A stretch of DNA of 64,000 bases, from positions 1 to 64,000 of the forward strand of contig BDIU01000118.1 in the NCBI GenBank assembly GCA_002118135.1. Direction: 5' to 3'. Positions 25,846 through 38,800 of the stretch are shown in pieces. Made by a program: the position numbers and the translations under genes. Origin of the DNA: Trebouxia sp. TZW2008 (lineage: Eukaryota > Chlorophyta > Trebouxiophyceae > Trebouxiales > Trebouxiaceae). Every line of letters begins with the position of its first letter. Position 1 is the first letter of the stretch. The notes under the pieces are model-generated. The model did not search any database. It was not told the origin of the DNA and saw only the letters and a program-made list of their open reading frames with translations.

Positions 25846-26863
25846 GAACGAGGCAGATCTGCCAGATAACTACATAAAATTTGCACGCCTGACGCACGGG
25901 GTCAAATGCAGTCGGCACGCACAAGCGCTGAAACTATTTTGGCTGCTTGCCGTATAGAAGAGATGATGCGTGGGACACAATTGACAGTGACAAACCCGCA
26001 CGAACCGACAACACACATCGAGAGCACGTGCTGCGCTGTGCAATTTCTTATTGCTGGCTGGTGAGAAGATGCAACATTAATTGGCTTCAAACTTCGATGT
26101 GAGCCCAGCTCGCCGAGCCCTTGCTGCGCGGCTCTCTACTGTGCGTCCAAGCCTTCGTGTGCACCAGTGTAAGCGTTTCTCTCGACCGCAGCCGGCTGGC
26201 TGCGGCTCACTCAAGTAGCTGCGGCACCAATGGTTCAGAGTCAGTGCGCTGCAGCAGCAGGAAGTCCCCTGAATTGCGGCATTACAAGCTCCCACACCTG
26301 TCCCAGCGCACGTTCTAGCCATCTGAAAGCAACTCGAAGCTCAAGTCCGCGCACGAGCTGCCACGGCCGAATCCTCGCGGCAACTCCGACCGGATCGCTG
26401 ACAATTCTGTGCAGTCTGCCGTCTGCATTGCGCTACGTCAATCCCATTTGAAGGCCTCAAGGTACGTGCAGCAAACACGCGTGATTGACAAAACCATTTG
26501 AGTGCGGTTGCACAGCCTGCGTGACGTCCCCTATTTGCAGGCCTCCGCAGGCAACAGCGCGTGGACGTTTCTCACGAATTAGGCAGAAGATAGGCAGCGT
26601 TAAGCTTGTTGCAGGAGTAGGGCTGGGTGCGTGCGCTCTGCGTAGTCTTGCATGCATTGTTGCATTCCTGAGCTGTTCTTGAACACTGAGATCAAAAGCT
26701 TGACCTATCGCACAATGACCTACCTTTGTTCTGTTCCAATGCAAAACTTGCATGAAACTGACAATGTGTGCGACCGCAAATGCATCAATACCTGCACGGA
26801 TATGCAGGTGTAGGGTGTGCATGACCAGACAGCCACTGCAGTTTACAGAGACAACTACACACC
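25846..26863. promoter_or_regulatory. CpG-island-like divergent promoter region
   Basis: Between the TPR gene start (25845, minus) and the hexose transporter start (26864, plus). By hand count 26101-26400 has 27 CpG, against 4 in 27601-27900. No conserved open frame supports a gene here. It probably holds both promoters and 5' UTRs. Confidence 0.5.
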
Positions 26864-29800
26864 ATGGCAGGCGGGGCCATGGCTCCCACTGGGCCTATGA
26901 AAGTCTACAATGGAGTGGTCACAACCTATGTCATCACAGCTTGCATTGTAGCTGCTAGTGGAGGAGCTCTGTTTGGGTACGACAATGGTATCACTGGAGG
27001 AGTGGTCTCAATGCCAGGCTTTCTGCAGAGGTTCTTTCCTGGGGTCACACAAAGCACTTCAGATGTCAGTCCAGACACAGACCACCCAACCAACCCCTTC
27101 TGTCAGTATGATAACCAAGGCCTAGCATGGTTCACATCAAGTCTATTCATTGCCGGCGCTTTTGCCGCATTGCCAGGAGCGTATGTCACACGGCATAAGG
27201 GCAGGAAATTTGCCATGCTCATGGCAGGTCTGCTGTTTGATCTTGGAGTCATATTCCTGGCAGCAGCTTATCACATCTCCATGTTGATCATTGGTCGAGT
27301 TCTGCTGGGTTTTGCTGTTGCCCTAGCCAGTGTAGCAGTCACCTTGTACAATTCTGAAATGGCACCAGCCCAAATTCGAGGGCGCCTCAATCAGATCTTC
27401 CAAATAGTGCTTACACTGGGCGTCTTTGTTGCACAAGCCATCAACATTGGCACAGCTCACATCTATCCATGGGGTTGGCGTGTTTCCCTGGCTTTGGCTG
27501 GCATGCCAGCCATCGTTCTCACCTTTGGCGGCATCTTCTTGCCAGACACTCCCAACAGTCTGATTGAGCGAGGCTACAAGGAGCAAGGACGCAAGGTCTA
27601 GCTTCTGCCTTGCCACACTGTGCTGGTCACTGTCAACATGTGCAGTCTGCAAAATTATGTGCATGTTCTCTGCAAGAAGCTTTGAGTGTGCACTCAAATG
27701 TGGCGACTTTCCAGTTTTCACAGACTGCCTTGCAGAGTTGCTCACTTTCATCAGTCTGACATGTCCACGCCAGCTTGTCTTCAGAGCTGCCATGCTTGCT
27801 GGGTGGGGACCGCTTTGACATGCTTCAGCATATTCTAAAGTGCAATATGCCTGGCAGGTGCTGCAAGACATCAGAGGCACTCAGGATGTAGACGAAGAGT
27901 TCACAGACATATGCGAGGCGTGCATTGAGTCCAACAAGGTACCATCTGCCTTGCTTATTGCCACTGCGGTGACAGCTGTGTAAGCATCCATCCTGGTGAT
28001 TCAGAAGCAGTGGCTGCTAGCGCTGCATGAGCACATAGTGTGCATCAAGATGTCAATTGTCTGTACACGGAAGTTTGTCCCTTGTCCATGTTGTTCATTG
28101 AGCTGTAACCTCCTCCATCCCATTAATTGAGCTGTTCATCCTTTGCACTCAGCATCCCATGTTGCATGTGCATGTTGGTCAAAATGCAACTCAAAACACA
28201 TTGTTTGTATGCAGGTAGAGAACCCTTGGAAGACAATCTTGTCACGCAAATACAGGCCGCAGCTGGTCTTGGCAGCTGCCAGCACCTTCTTCCAGCAGTG
28301 GACCGGCATCAACACCATCATCTTCTACGCGCCTCAGCTGTTTGTGAGCCTGGGGGTGGGAGAGGGGGCAGCCCTGGGGGCCACCATTGTCACTGGCATT
28401 GTCAACCATTTAGCAACCTACGTCTCATTCCATGTTGCTGACAAGTACGGCAGGCGCATTCTGTTCATTGAAGGTGGGCTCCCAGCACAACTAGCAACTC
28501 AGACTGCTAAATTTGACAGTTGTCTGCTTCACAAATTGTCCAGGGCTGCTTGTTGCAGTCAGCAGGCACTTTGACCTGCACTGCAAAACTCAGAGGATGC
28601 TCAAAATCATGTAGCATGTATGCGGCCTTCATTAATGTGCCTGTGGAGTCACAAGTCATCAAGCACTGATTGCAGAATATGTAATGCAGGTGGTATTCAA
28701 ATGACAACGTGTCTCATCATCATCGCCATAGTGTTGGGTCAAACTGGCGTGGGCAGGGATGATCATGTTAACGAGCCCTGGGTTGCCTGGTTTGTGCTGG
28801 TTTTCGTCTGCATCTACATTGCAGCCTATGCCTGGTCATGTAAGCTCCCTTCCACGCTCCCTTGCTTGTCCCTGCTGCATATTATACCTCAAACCATTGC
28901 TCTTCTCGTCTGGCCTTGCAGTGTGCAACACATCCTCCCTGGTGAGCTTGCTGCAATTTGGTTGTTCAGGAATACGCCACTTGCAGTGAACACACTCTGC
29001 TGTATGGTGTTCTGCTGGCCTGCCATCACCACAAACAAGACAATGTCATACTGCTCAATGAATGTATCGTGCTGGATAGACACTCTACAAATTGAGAATC
29101 AGAAAGATATTGGTGGCAGGCAGTATGCTGTTTTGAGTGTTGGTTGTGACTTATGCAGGGGGCCCTTTGGGTTGGCTATACCCTTCAGAGATCCAACCGC
29201 TGGAGACTAGGTCAGCAGGACAGGGCATTGCAACCCTGGTCAACCTGCTCTTCAGCTTCATCATTGGTCAAACCTATCTCAGCATGCTCTGCGCCTTCAA
29301 GGTATGAGTTGCTCGTGTCCTGATTCATGTCTAGCAAATGTGCGCAGAATTTGAGACCGGATTCAGGCCGCTTCGCATGCTTCCCTGCTGCCTGTATGCC
29401 AAAACCAATGTGATGGGCAGACTCAGCTGTATTGCCTTGCCGCAGATGTAAGGGCTTTGTCTTCTTGCAAAGCACTTTCAGCAAAATCAGCAGAGCCTCA
29501 GCTTTTTGCTTGTGACTTTGCTTTGCAAATCAGCATTGACAGATGCAAGACATTGTGCGTGCTACTGACCCTTGTATGCTCTTGCGTGCAGTGGGGCATA
29601 TTCCTCTTTTTTGGCCTGTTCTGTGTGGCTGGCACCCTCTTTGTGTACTTCCTGTTCCCAGAGACAAAAGGGATTCCCATTGAGGAAGTGCCAAACATCT
29701 TCAAGCGTCATTGGTACTGGAAGCGATTTGTTCTAGACTCCACTGGGCCTAACGGCAAGCCAATTGCTGAAACTGAAATGGCCTCTGGTCGTCCCTTGGA

Positions 29801-30002
29801 GGCTCCTCAGTGGGTTGATGACAAGGAAAATGCCTCACAAGGCCTTGTCAGCATCTGGGAGCCTAAAAGCGATGACCTAGCTGCCCATGACGCAGCACAC
29901 GGTCATGCCAATGGCAATGGACGCCTAATGAACGGGTTTGAGAACAGCACATCTCGCTCGCATCTCACCTCAAACGACTATCAAGATGTAGACTTGAGTT
30001 GA
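26864..30002 (+). CDS. Hexose/H+ symporter, HUP/STP family
   Basis: Plasma-membrane monosaccharide-proton symporter of the sugar-porter MFS branch, like Chlorella HUP1. Six exons join in phase: 26864-27595, 27858-27938, 28215-28473, 28690-28839, 29159-29301 and 29592-30002. The joined protein shows [17 protein letters not shown] in helix 1, CQYDNQ in the lid loop, a GRKF loop, [12 protein letters not shown] (usually PESP), [14 protein letters not shown] (usually QQLTGIN), [22 protein letters not shown] across the exon 4/5 junction, and PETKG. A long hydrophilic C-terminal tail with Asn/His-rich stretches follows PETKG. The first donor (GTCTAG) is unusual, but the phase and homology on both sides support it. 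Confidence 0.95.
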
Positions 30003-30741
30003 GTTTGTTCATAACATTTCGTTACCTGCACTGTCGATGTTCCACCTCCTTTTGAAGCACTAGTTTCAGGCCAAGATGATAACGTTGTGTTCTTTGGCTA
30101 TAGTTGTGTTGGGTCTCTGCAGTTTGGCTCTTTATGCTGTGCACATGCTCTTCTTCAGTTTTGATGCTCTGCCAAAGTAGGTCTGGGTGTATCATTTGCT
30201 CGTTGGAGATCTCGTTGGCTTGTTGTGAAGTCACATTTACACCTAAATTTGAGCAAACCCTTCTTGACGTTCATTTTGTCCTGTACTGCAGCTGGCAGCA
30301 TCTTTGCTACACACATGCAGATGCATTGGCTGTTGTGCAAACGATGTCATATGCTTGCCATGACGCAAAACTTCAAAATGCGCTTTTTTCGAGCCAAGCA
30401 TACCCAAAATTCCAGCATGACAGCTGCCAATAAACACAATTGTCACAGACAACACTAAGAGACATATGTATGCAATACAATGGTCATTGCGATGATAGTC
30501 AGGGTCACTTGCATTCCAAGCTCTCAAACGACGACGCGACATCATCTGAACTCTTTCAAATGGTTTCACCTGCGCTACACTAACAATCCTATTTCTACTG
30601 AACCACGCTGATAAGTGTACAAGCAGCATCTCCATCACAGCACGAATGTTCAAATGCAAACATGAATAACATCAAGTTCAACTTCAAGGGTGCATCATCA
30701 GAAGCAGCCAGTACAAGCTGATCAGCTGAGTCAACTGCTAA
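30003..30741. other. Convergent intergenic region
   Basis: About 740 bp between the 3' ends of the hexose transporter and the pumilio gene. Open frames here have no family resemblance and overlap each other on both strands. Probably the two 3' UTRs. Confidence 0.4.
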
Positions 30742-33700
30742 TCAGGCCTCTGCTGTCTTTTGTCTATCCTTCTGTCGCTTTTCTTTCTGCTTGAGCCGTT
30801 TCTTTTCCTTTGATACCTTTGACATCTCAGTGCCATGCTGCACAAAGTCAGCAGCCCACTCTTGGACAGGCTTGTCCAGCAATGGCCGTAACTCTGTGTC
30901 AAGCGCAGCTTTGACCTGTACATCTTGGCGATTTGCCAATGCAGCAAGAATCTTCTCAGCATGAGTGCCTAGCCACTGCTGGCATTTACCCTTGAACGCT
31001 GCTTGCCAAAGTAGCTTTGGGAAATCTGACATGGCATTTGTGCTCTGAATAGTTTCTGAGGAAGCAATGACCAGGCGGCGTATGGCGCGTGTGCTGAAGT
31101 AGCTCAACAACACATGCTCAGTGGCGCCTGCAACACAGAACACATCTCAGGCAACAATCCAGCACATTGCTGTGGGCGTGACCTACTGTTTGGATGCTGT
31201 CAATTGTGCTGACAGCTCATGGTAATCGCGTCTGCTGAAAAGTTTGTGACAAGCACCAACGTATAAGTAACCAAGCTGCATATAACCATTTGCAAATCAT
31301 TCATCGGTTGAGGCAGAAAGCAAAGGACTGATGCAGAACCACTTACTGTACCTGAGTCAGCAGACGGCGGTGTTGGAGCAGCCGCCTCCGCTATTGCATT
31401 CTGTACTTCTTGCACGCCAGCCAGGTGATGCTGAGCCAAAATACCTGCACATCAACAGGGTATGTGATCATTGTTGAAAGTGAGTCCTCTCTCACTTATG
31501 GTCAAAATGCCCTCCTGCAACTCCCTATACAAAGAGGATCAGCGCAAACAGACTCTCTGTGCTCAGGGCAAGAGCTACTCCTGAGATGAGGAAAGGAAAA
31601 GGTGGAATTGCGAACCCTTCACAGCAATTTCTCTGTACAAGGGACACCCAACATGAGGACATTCTCGTTGCAAGAGCACATGGGGAACCAACAACTGCAG
31701 TCGCATCTCTGAGTCAGGACAGTTTGGTGTATGGACAATGTCTGTGGTGGCCAATGCTGTCTGAATCAAGAGGAAATATGGCACCACTTGCAACAGCTGC
31801 CTCATTGTGATCAAATTCCACCTCCTGTGACACGCCTCAAGACGGTCTTGAACGCATTGTAAATTACCTGAGCTGCCTGCTTGTACCACCTCCACAATGA
31901 CATCGCATGCATGCTGATCCTTCAGCATGTCAGCAGCGTTGTCCCTGCAGGCAGCGCAGAGGCGGGCAGCTAGGCTGTTGCTGCCCTCACCCAGCAGCTC
32001 CTGCCTCCTCACCTCACTGTCCTTCTTGCTGCCACCCAAACTGTCACCAACCTGCTCCTGCAACAAAGATACATTCATTTGGGGACTATGCTTTGGTTAT
32101 GCATTTTGGCTGCCTCCCAGACTGTTGCCAATGCGCACCACCAGCAAATGCCTTTCTGAGTGCTATGCCTTTGATGAGACAGGCGAAGGGGCATTCTGCA
32201 TCCTTGTTAGCAAGTCTCTCTAGCACCTGAAGCTCTGTCTTTCAGCCGTGCATAAAAATCCATGAGACTCTCAAAAAAGCATTTCAGCAGCTATGCCACC
32301 AAGGAAGCATATGTAGATAACAAGGCCTTGCATGCTGTCATCATGCACACGCCCTGGAATAAGGCAGTGGTGCACATCACAAGCAGAAGCAACTGATATG
32401 CTGTACAATGCAGATGACCAGCTGCAGGGCAACTCCTCACCTGTCCCTCCACAATCTCAAGACCAGAAGCAGGCTTGGCAGGCGGTTGCATAATCTGCTG
32501 TAGGTTCAGGGGCACATACTTCTGGCAGTTGGGCTGCAGTAGTTGCAGCAAGACTCGCCGCCCAAACTTAGACCGGTGCAGCTCTTCCAGATTGTTCTGA
32601 ACAGCAAGAATCGCGAGCAGCCAGTAGTTAGCCAGCACCGCTCAGGCTGCCGACCATGCAAAGCTGGGCGGGCAAAACTTAAAGGTTGCTATGCTTGTAG
32701 CCAGATAGGGCAACATCTGCAGGTTAATCTGCAAGTCCTGACTGTGATGCCCACAGCAAGGAAAGTGATGCTTCTGTGGTCAATGGTAGCTGCATCCTCA
32801 TTGCTGTCCCGCATCTGGTCCTTTTTGTTCTCAAAGTCCAATGCTGACAGGTTTGCCATCAATTATGAAATCCAGCCTGATGAGTTGTCAAGTCATCAGA
32901 CTGGGTTTCAGCATTGATGGCAAACCTGTCAGCATTTGACTTTGAGAAGATGGACCAAATGCAGGATAGCAACCAGGATGCAGCTACCATTGACCACTGG
33001 CCTGGCAAGACATGACTTGGGTCAGAAATGTAGCATGTGTACCAGAATGATGACTGTTGTTTGGCAACATGTATGCAGGTAGATTCATGGTTGAGAGTCA
33101 TGCATGCTCATTGAATGTATAATGCTAAAGCTCTCAGGCACATCCGGTCAAGGATGCTGTACAGTTGACACTCATCAAGACATCAGTCCGCCCGTCAACA
33201 TGGTTGTCGTCATAGAGCAACAGCTTGTGCACATATTTTACATGATGAGCATGCAAGATACATTCAGTGTCCTGGCATGCATACTGCATGTATCCTTCTA
33301 TGCAGACTGTACAGATACTGTCAAGTCCCAAATCTTCAAAAAGTCCCCGAATGTATACAGAGTGTAAACTTGCATGCGGACTTGACATGCATTATCACAT
33401 GTCACAACGACAGCATCGCTTACCAAAATGTCAGGCAGGATCTGCTTCTTGAGCAGTGCAGTGTCATCCACAGTATCCAGAATGCACATCAGCACCACAC
33501 TGCCCCATTCATCCTGAGCCATCTTGAAAACAGTGTCAGGCAGACCCGCAATGCCTTTAATGGCCTTCTTGCGGTCTTTGGCTGTGCCATAGGCAATGAC
33601 ACTGCAAGCCACTTGAGCTCCTTCCTTGGTGTGTACCATGCGCACAAGGGGTGGCCCTGCTAGTAGCTGTACTGCCTCTGAAACAGAGGATCCAGGGCTG

Positions 33701-35756
33701 GCTGCAATGTACTCTGACAGCATCCTGTGCAATGGCAAAGGTGTCTTGTCAGTTGTGCTGGTGGAGCCAGTGACAGCACAGACTAGTGTGTGCACAGACA
33801 AGCACTTGCGCAATCGTACACAAGTCAGATGTGTACATTCGAGCAGCAACCAAGAGTCATGCAGCATTCCAGGCAGACATTTATCGTCCAGAGATAAGCG
33901 CGACATAAGCAAAAAACCAGCAATCAAGCACAAGCTACACAACAGCAACAAGGCAGTGAACGTGTGCTGCAACGCATCAGCCTTGTATGCCTTTGCACGG
34001 AGACGTCCCCTCATGTAGTTCAAGTCACAAAAGAACATTGCTGTTCTGGAGCAGAGGCACCGACCTGTGTCCCAAGGGAGAGTTCACCAAGGCTTTCTCC
34101 ATGATAGGTATGGCGTGCTGTGCCAGGTTGCGCAGCACAGCCTTCTGCTTGGCAGGTGGCAGCTCCTGCATCAGCTCTGGCAGCCGCTTTGCCTCCCCTG
34201 AGAACAGAACAAACTCCCTGCCGTACAGCTCCGCCGCCATGGCTGCTTGCTGCTTTGCATTGGCCTCATTGTACAGGGCATCAATCACATTTGTGCCACA
34301 GGGATGGCGCAGCAGCTGGGCCACATGACCCTTGAACAGCTTCAAAATGCCTGCAAAGCAGCACAAGCTTGTAGGCAACAGCGCATGATCAACATGTTCA
34401 AAGCGAATGCAACATGGCAGCTCTGGCATCTGTCAGGCTTTTCTGTAGCTTGCAGACTTTTGAGACAAACAAAGACTGTACAAACGCAAGTCATACATAC
34501 AGTGTGTTATACACGAGAGGTTGTTTCCCAGCTTGCAGACTATTGAGGCATAGACTTGGCAGTGTTGTGTTGCTTTCCAGTAGATGCTGCACAATGCCTG
34601 CCATGTGACAGCAGGTTGGTGGTCAGCACGTATTCAATGTCAGCCAGGCCATGACCCACATGAGAAAACAATGTCTCATGCAGGTTTCACTCCTAGCTGA
34701 TATGCCACATACTCACAAATGACAAATCATGCATCAGATTGTCGAAGTATGCGTTCAGCAAATTGAACAGTTGCATTGAGAATCAAGAGTGTGCCTATAC
34801 AGATGGTTTTGAGTGCCTCAGGCTTACAGTATGTCCTCCTTTTCACAGGTATTCCTGTCATCGGTAAGATAACGCAGTAATAGAAAGCATCATCGGCAAC
34901 AGAAGCTGAGTGCATTCTTGGTTTCAAGGTGCTTTGCATTGGCTCACCTGGGAACTGAGTTTTGCTGGCTTCTGTGATTAGCTTGATCAGCAGGAAGTTG
35001 CCATAAGCGCTTTTGGCAAGATCGACCACACGAGGAGCGGCCTCATCAAGCAGAGCTTGCCTATCAACTTCATTGCCATGCTTGGCACAAGCTTGAATGA
35101 CTCGTGAGGCTGTGTGGGACATAGCAAGGTCTGGCACTCTGCCCTGAACCTGTTGCAAGCAGTCTGGTGTGTCACAAGCCTAGTGAAGCATGCCAAAGCA
35201 AAGCTGCAAGTGCTAAAGCAAGACAGCGAAGTGTTGCTTGGCGTCTTGCTGCACCTGCTGCATGATCTCGTGTACAATCTCTACTTTTTGAGCTACTGTA
35301 GTTTGCTTGTTCCTCAGCTTCTCCCATTTCAAGGTGATGTCCTGCACGCACTCCAACTGTCAACATACACGTATGTATTTGCTTTATGTTTCATATCAAT
35401 GACGAGCTTAATTTCGATGCATTCAGGTCACAACGGTCAGTGGGACAAACTGAACACTCGATGTAAAATCTGCATCACCTTGATCAGAGTTGCATTCCTT
35501 TTGCCTTGCTTGTGCTTTGGTTTGGAATCAGAGCTGCACGTACCCAATAGAAGTTCGAAATAGACGCCGGTGTGACTTGTTAGTACGATGGCAGACCTAA
35601 GCAGTCACCAGCTCTTCACCTTTGCTTCAATATAGACTCGTCGGGCTTTGGCTTTTTGCTCTGAGCCCTGTCGACATTGTCTGTCTCGCGACGGCGTTTC
35701 CGCTGGTTATCGTGGCTGTTCGTTGCAAGCTTGCCGGCCTTAGGATGCACCGCCAT
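30742..35756 (-). CDS. PUM3: PUM3/Puf6-type pumilio protein (nucleolar; APUM24-like)
   Basis: Atypical pumilio RNA-binding protein of the Puf6/PUM3/APUM24 group, which acts in the nucleolus in large-subunit rRNA processing. Exon 1 (35756-35620) is Lys/Arg-rich (KRRRE). A 55-nt microexon (35533-35479) restores the phase and adds more basic sequence. Next comes DITLKWEKLRNK at ~35.35 kb, the family's landmark before the repeats. Pumilio-type helices follow: SHTASRVIQACAKHG, SAYGNFLLIKLI (35.1-34.95 kb), HPCGTNVIDALY (34.3 kb), TKEGAQVACSVIAYG (33.6 kb) and SKFGRRVLLQLL (32.6 kb). The C-terminal CPL-like region and a basic KEKKRLKQKEKR tail end at a TGA at 30742. An 800-bp intron (~32.62-33.41 kb) holds a large palindrome. 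Confidence 0.9.
32776..33000. repeat. 225-bp near-perfect palindrome (inverted repeat, no spacer)
   Basis: The left arm (32776-32889) and the reverse complement of the right arm (32891-33000) match over about 110 bp with scattered mismatches, for example GTGGTCAATGGTAGCTGCAT at both ends. The centre, near 32890, is itself palindromic, so there is essentially no loop. It lies in an intron of the PUM3 gene. Both arms, read towards the outside, keep an open frame coding a similar acidic peptide beginning MANLSA. Confidence 0.9.
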
Positions 35757-35866
35757 CGTGACAATCCAGGGTCGGAGCTGGGGCGGGCCTGAACCTCTGC
35801 GCGCAATCAGCGCACTCGCTTGATCAGTTTTGCAGTCAGGTTGGCCGCCTGGTGCTGGCTGTCGTG
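35757..35866. promoter_or_regulatory. 110-bp bidirectional promoter between PUM3 and CSK-like genes
   Basis: The two predicted ATGs face away from each other only 110 bp apart. The surrounding 35.65-36.25 kb is CpG-rich (26 CpG counted by hand in 36001-36300). No TATA box was seen. Confidence 0.55.
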
Positions 35867-38800
35867 ATGGCGTCCCTGGGATTGTACACCGTAACGCCCG
35901 CTGCACTTGTGGCAGCTATTGCTCTTCGATGTATATGCCACCATAGCATGTGCATGCGCATATCTGTGCGCATATACTTTCCGCCGCTCTTAGTGCAGAG
36001 AGACAGGCGCAAAAGCACACCCGTTAAAGCACATATGAATGAAGCTCTGTGACAGTATCTTCAACGACCGCGTGCACAACGCCGAAAGTGCACGAGTTGG
36101 CCGCTGCTTGCGCAACCTCGTTCCGTTCGGACGCAGCGCTGGCGCAAGGGTCAATGCTGTTCGAGTGCAAGGTCGACACTTTGAGTTTTGGGCGCGTACA
36201 CGAAGCTCGACAAGCCATCTTAGACGCAGGCGCGTGGGTGCAACAGGTATGTAAGCTGCAGCTCTGTCGATCAGAGTTTGCACTTGGTGCTGCTCAAGTC
36301 ACCTCTGTGACGACATTTCTGTATTTTCAATGCAGCTTGGGCTGGCGAGGTACACACAGCTGACAGATCCAGCTCAGAGCCAGTAGATTTCTCTCAGGTT
36401 TCCTTGCTACTGATCTTGGGCCACTGCTCTGCTTGCAAGCCCTAAAACCCGTGTCAACTGGACCTGACTGCTGCAGGGCACCCCTGATTTCAAGCATCTA
36501 TGTCACTTTCAGCTCAAGCTCCTGACAAGCATCTTGCAGAAGCCAGGTGCGAAAGTTATCACCATATCAGGGCTTGTAAAATGTGCATTATGCTGTTGGT
36601 CACACTTATCTATACATTTGCTTCTCTTTTTGCAGGGGGTCATGGCACTAGGGCCACATTGTACAGACGTGAGCCTGCAACCTTTGCCGCAGGCCAATTG
36701 CACCTCAGCAGAGTTTCCACGTTCACAGAGCCAGGTAAATGCAAATAGACTCACCATATATTGCATGCAACATGCAGTCAAAGCAATCAAAGCAGAGCTG
36801 ATTGAATTGGCTCTGTGTTCAGGTGTGCAGAGCGTTGCTGCAGATCTGGACAGCACCTTGCATCTTGGGCTGGTAAGATGACTGCCCTTCTATGTATCGT
36901 CATAATGGCTGCTTGGTCACCAGAGCAGATTGTCTTGTATCAAATTGTCCTTTCGCAGAAGTTGCTCCCAATTGCATTGTTTACATTGTGTTTCATTGAC
37001 TGCTGTCAGCAGAAATAGTTGCTGTTTATGCTTGTGCATGGCAGCCAGTGCAAAAACAAAAACAGGGAATGTGGTGGCGTTTCATGCAATCGCTTGTCAA
37101 TGCAGGTTGGCAATGGAAAGTCTGCACGTGGGGCTGAGATGGCAGTGACACAAGCGCACCTCATAGACTTGCCCAACACAGGAGCCCTGGTGCTGCCCCT
37201 TGCAGCGCACACCTTCCTGGTTGGCTTGCTGGTCATTGAGCAGCTTGCACTGCTGCCCCAATTGCCGGCTGGCTCTGATCAAGCAGAACAGCAGCCACCA
37301 CAGGCAGCTGACAAGCAGCTCACGTCTGCTGGTGCGATCTGCTGTGCTCAGTGCATCCACAGCAATGACATCTGTTGATCGATCGCGACTTTCAGTTTTG
37401 CAATGCGGTTCACCAGAGTGAGGACATTTGGCTCCCAGCACCATGCAGTGCTGCAATATGGTGATTGCCAAGCGGCCATGGCTTGTGCATGCGAAAGTTG
37501 TTGCTGCAAAGTGGCTTCTGGCCCAGGATCTGTCATGCTACGCTGCGTCTCATAGACATGGCTAACAGTTTGACTGCAGTCTATGCTGTGGTGCAGGGAG
37601 TACTATGCACAAGGGTGGCCACGATGTCCTGCTTTCTGGCAAGGACAGGGAGGTTGTGCAGATGGCTGGGCAGGTGCTGGCATCAGCATGTGCCATGGAC
37701 TTGCACTCAGCCCTGGAAAGAGCGCAGGCTGCCATGCACAGCCAGCAAGTCATGGGCCTTGTGGAGCAGGTCAGTCCTGCCTTGTAGAATAGCATGTTCC
37801 ATATTTCGTGCGTGACTGTTAATCTGACTGTGCAGACCTCTGCATCCATCAGCTTCAAGCTTGCTGCAACATGGCCATGCTGGCAAAGCCTGCCATGTGC
37901 AAAGTGTCTGTCTATTGCAACATCATGCCCAGCTCATACGAAACTTGCTGTTGCAGTAAAGACAGACATCCGTTTGTATCAACACAAGGGACACAGAGGT
38001 GTCCAGCGTGAAACGGCTTCTATGTCATAGCCTTGCATGGCTAGCAAGCTTGAGAAGTCTTTGCAAAGGCTTGTTACAGTTGAGTGCTGATTTTGTATTG
38101 CCCGCACATTCTGTGCTGAGATATGTTATAATGCGTTGCAGGTGCGTGGACCACTGACAGCTCTCAGAACCCTCAGCACCATATTGGTCCCCCGGCTGCG
38201 CCACAAGGAAGGCCTGGAAGTAGATCGGGATGTGGCTCAAGGCATGCTCACCCAGGTCAGTGACCTCTCTTTGCAACAACTTCTTTTGGTCTCAAGAAAT
38301 TGTTTTCATATCGAATTGTCCGTAGAGGTGCCGCTGCAGTCAAAATACAGTGATTGGTTCCCAATGACATTGTCCTTACGTCAAGAGTGTCCGTACATCG
38401 AGTGATCTCACAAGCACAAGTCACTGTATACGCCAATATTGGGCTTTACTGATCCTCACAGGAACTTTCAAGCAATACTCTGCTCAGAGACTATATTGTT
38501 CTTGGCTGAAACGGAGCGATTGAACTGCCTGTTGCTTGTGGCGCATTTCTTCTGCAATGTTGAAATGTCGTTTCCTGCCCTGTTATTTTGGATCGAAGCA
38601 GAAATGCTTCTGCGGCATGACACATCCAACAACATCAAATCAGGTCAAATTCCTGCTCCAAAGCAGCAATCCTGGGCTGCCTCTGCCTCTGCTGTGATGG
38701 CTAATGGCGTACACACCCTTTTTTTAATATTCTTTTCCGCCCAACTCTGCGTTAGCTGTTTTCATGATGGTGTGTTGTGCAGGGAGACAGACTGCAGGAG

